Source: Luscinia megarhynchos (lineage: Eukaryota; Chordata; Aves; Passeriformes; Turdidae). From it: a stretch of DNA of 64,000 bases. The notes below the pieces were generated by a model. The model worked only from the letters and a program-made list of their open reading frames with translations. It was not told the DNA's origin and did not search any database. This document shows, in pieces, positions 62,562-64,000 of the stretch. The number at the start of each line of letters is the position of its first letter. Position 1 is the first letter of the stretch. The position numbers and the translations under genes were made by a program. The stretch is from the NCBI GenBank assembly GCA_034336665.1, contig CM067566.1, forward strand, positions 19,140,330 through 19,204,329, given 5' to 3'.

Positions 62562-63014
62562 ATATACTATCTGTTATTTTCTTCCAGCATTTTACAAAAT
62601 CTTTTTTGACAGTCACAAAATAATCAGTACTTTGAGGAAAGGAAAAAAAACCCAGAACTTTACTGAAGCTTCCATGAAGAGTTTGTGTTTGGTTGGGTAT
62701 ATTTTGCCTTTGTTGATTTTTTTAAAAGTTATTTATTTCTTTTTTGTCAGGAGTTCACAGAATTAAGTATTTCTTCCTATTAGAAAACTTTTGAAAAATA
62801 ACCTTGTTTGCTTTCAATATGATTTAAAATATTTAATGATGGCAGATTCTATCATTCTAAATGTAAGTGCTTGACTTGATAATTTATTCAATTTAATGAC
62901 TTATATAACTTTGAAATAACACTCTAAGGATTTTTTTTTTTTTTTTTTGAGGGACCATAATCCCTGGATGTCCAAAATAGCATAGTACTTCTAGTCATAT
63001 ATTTTATTGTTCAC
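62562..63014. other. AT-rich spacer with T18 tract
   Basis: T18 at 62931-62948. No gene or transposon was recognised. Confidence 0.6.
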
Positions 63015-63389
63015 TGCATTGGGTCTGGCTGGGAAGAAGTTATCAATTCTTCACAGTAAGCTCTGACCCAATGAGAGCCCTTGCTGGAGCAGGGTCCTGG
63101 CAGGATTTATGACAAACTGACCAAAACCCCCATTCCCAGTCCCCCTGCACCACCAGAGGGGAGAAGATGGAGAAATTGAGAGAGAAATTGAATCCTGTGA
63201 GGGATGGGGGGAAGGTTTTTTTAGATACAGACTAATCTACCCATGAATGTAATTGCTTAGTGATTTCTTTGTCATTATCTCAAGCCATGAGCTTTTTGTT
63301 ATATTTTCTCTCCCCTGTCTTGTTTGTGGAGAGGATTGCTAGAATATCTTGCTAAGTACCTGGCAGTCCACCAAGGTCAACCCACCTTA
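63015..63389 (+). mobile_element. ERVL-like LTR, internally deleted
   Basis: The left end, TGCATTGGGTCTGGCTGGGAAGAAGTTATCAATTCTTCACAGTA, matches the LTR start of this superfamily. The sequence then jumps to the 3' half: GGAGCAGGGTCCTGGCAGGA, ACTGACCAAAACCCCCATTCCC, GTCCCCCTGCACCACCAGAGGGGAGAAG, GTCATTATCTCAAGCCATGAGC, TTTGTTATATTTTCTCTCCCCTGTC and an end of CCTGGCAGTCCACCAAGGTCAACCCACC. The 3' half is the same family as the 2.9-kb LTR but on the plus strand. The copy has lost more than half of the expected length between the two parts. Confidence 0.82.
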
Positions 63390-64000
63390 GGTTACTGGTG
63401 AAGGTCAGTCAACCACATTTACAAAAGAAAGGATGTAGGTATCACAGGTTTGTTCTCTGGAATTGCATTAGGGTGTAACAGGGAGAAAATTTAAGGTGAA
63501 GTCAGACTTCAGTATACAGGCCATCATGACTAAGTACCCAAGGTTTTCCTTAGCAAGTTAGAGTGTTACACAGAGAGAGTAGTAAATATGTTAACAACTG
63601 ACCAATCAACAGAAAGATCCAGTTGTTAAAATCACATAGAAAGATAAAGATCTGTCATGTCCTCAAGATCAATCAAGTAATGTAAAATGGAACATTTACA
63701 ATTTGTAGCTGTGATACCTTTTTCTGGATGAATAGTCAATTCCACCTAAAAAACAGGTCTTTCTGAATAAGGCAGAGCAAACAAAACCACAGGGTAGAGA
63801 CAATGATCTGTGCAACTGACAGTTGGAAGAATCAATAAAGGCATGGGAATGAGACCATCATGGAGAATAATTCTCAGCGTGACTGAGTTTGTCAAAGGCT
63901 TGTGCAGTTTTGTAACTGCAGTAAGCATTTCAGCTCACAAATAGAATATGGTGAAAACTCATATAGTATGATGCTAAAGCAGAACCTCCTGAATAAAATA
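63390..64000. other. Unique DNA, no gene seen
   Basis: A 60-codon minus frame (63746-63928) without motif. No repeat was recognised. Confidence 0.55.

Noticed and set aside
62266..62766. 166-codon plus frame and 80-codon minus frame with YIYI/ISIS and YRYR/IDID runs
   Set aside because: Translation of the TATATC array and poly-A tract, with no flanking domain.
63010..63396. Target-site duplication around the 63-kb LTR
   Set aside because: The flanking pentamers (TTCAC and GTTAC) agree at only three positions, and the right end of the LTR is not sharply defined.

Overview
The window looks like AT-rich, gene-poor nuclear DNA from a bird, probably a neoavian or passerine. The evidence is the repeat content. 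There are several decayed chicken-repeat-1 (CR1) LINE fragments with the ATTCT-type 3' terminus. There are also seven LTR fragments of the long-lived avian endogenous-retrovirus type, which I recognise from memory as ERVL-like. I see no Alu, L1 or MIR sequence, no bacterial-style gene organisation and no RNA gene. Host species and repeat subfamily names cannot be fixed without a database search.

No host protein-coding gene can be supported. The open frames are short (the longest are 166-179 aa). The longest ones fall in GC-rich LTRs, in CR1 relics, or in microsatellites that translate into SILFY, YRYR or IDID runs. The window is therefore intergenic 'desert' or the inside of a very large intron, and the sequence alone cannot tell which.

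Layout: 1-2.9 kb unique AT-rich DNA; 2.9-3.95 kb a near-complete solo LTR (minus strand) with internal degenerate repeats; 4.6-5.0 kb a CR1 3' end; 5-27.8 kb mostly unique DNA. That unique stretch is broken by a GC-rich block at 10.8-11.4 kb (weak HEAT-like reading frame, primer-binding-site-like motif) and by a cluster of palindromes at 15.7 kb that joins GATA and E-box motifs. At 27.8-28.7 kb a CR1 is split by a minus-strand LTR. At 29.1-29.5 kb a GC-rich block ends in a CR1 tail, and at 30.0-30.2 kb lies a 41-copy ATTCT array with an ATTCC tail. Further LTRs lie at 37.6-38.2 kb and 44.8-45.1 kb. A tail-out pair of CR1s lies at 41.9-43.0 kb, and a CR1/LTR chimeric junction at 51.0-51.6 kb. 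At 52.6-53.35 kb an LTR is itself interrupted by a CR1. A long antisense CR1 reverse-transcriptase relic lies at 57.8-58.5 kb and a CR1 3' end at 61.0-61.4 kb. The right end has a poly-A plus TATATC hexanucleotide array at 62.3-62.6 kb and an internally deleted LTR at 63.0-63.4 kb.

There is no operon or pathway to describe. What can be read here is the order of insertions: an LTR into a CR1 at 28 kb and a CR1 into an LTR at 53 kb. I found no convincing new biological system. The best leads are the palindromic GATA/E-box site, the pure ATTCT array and the unclassified GC-rich blocks.
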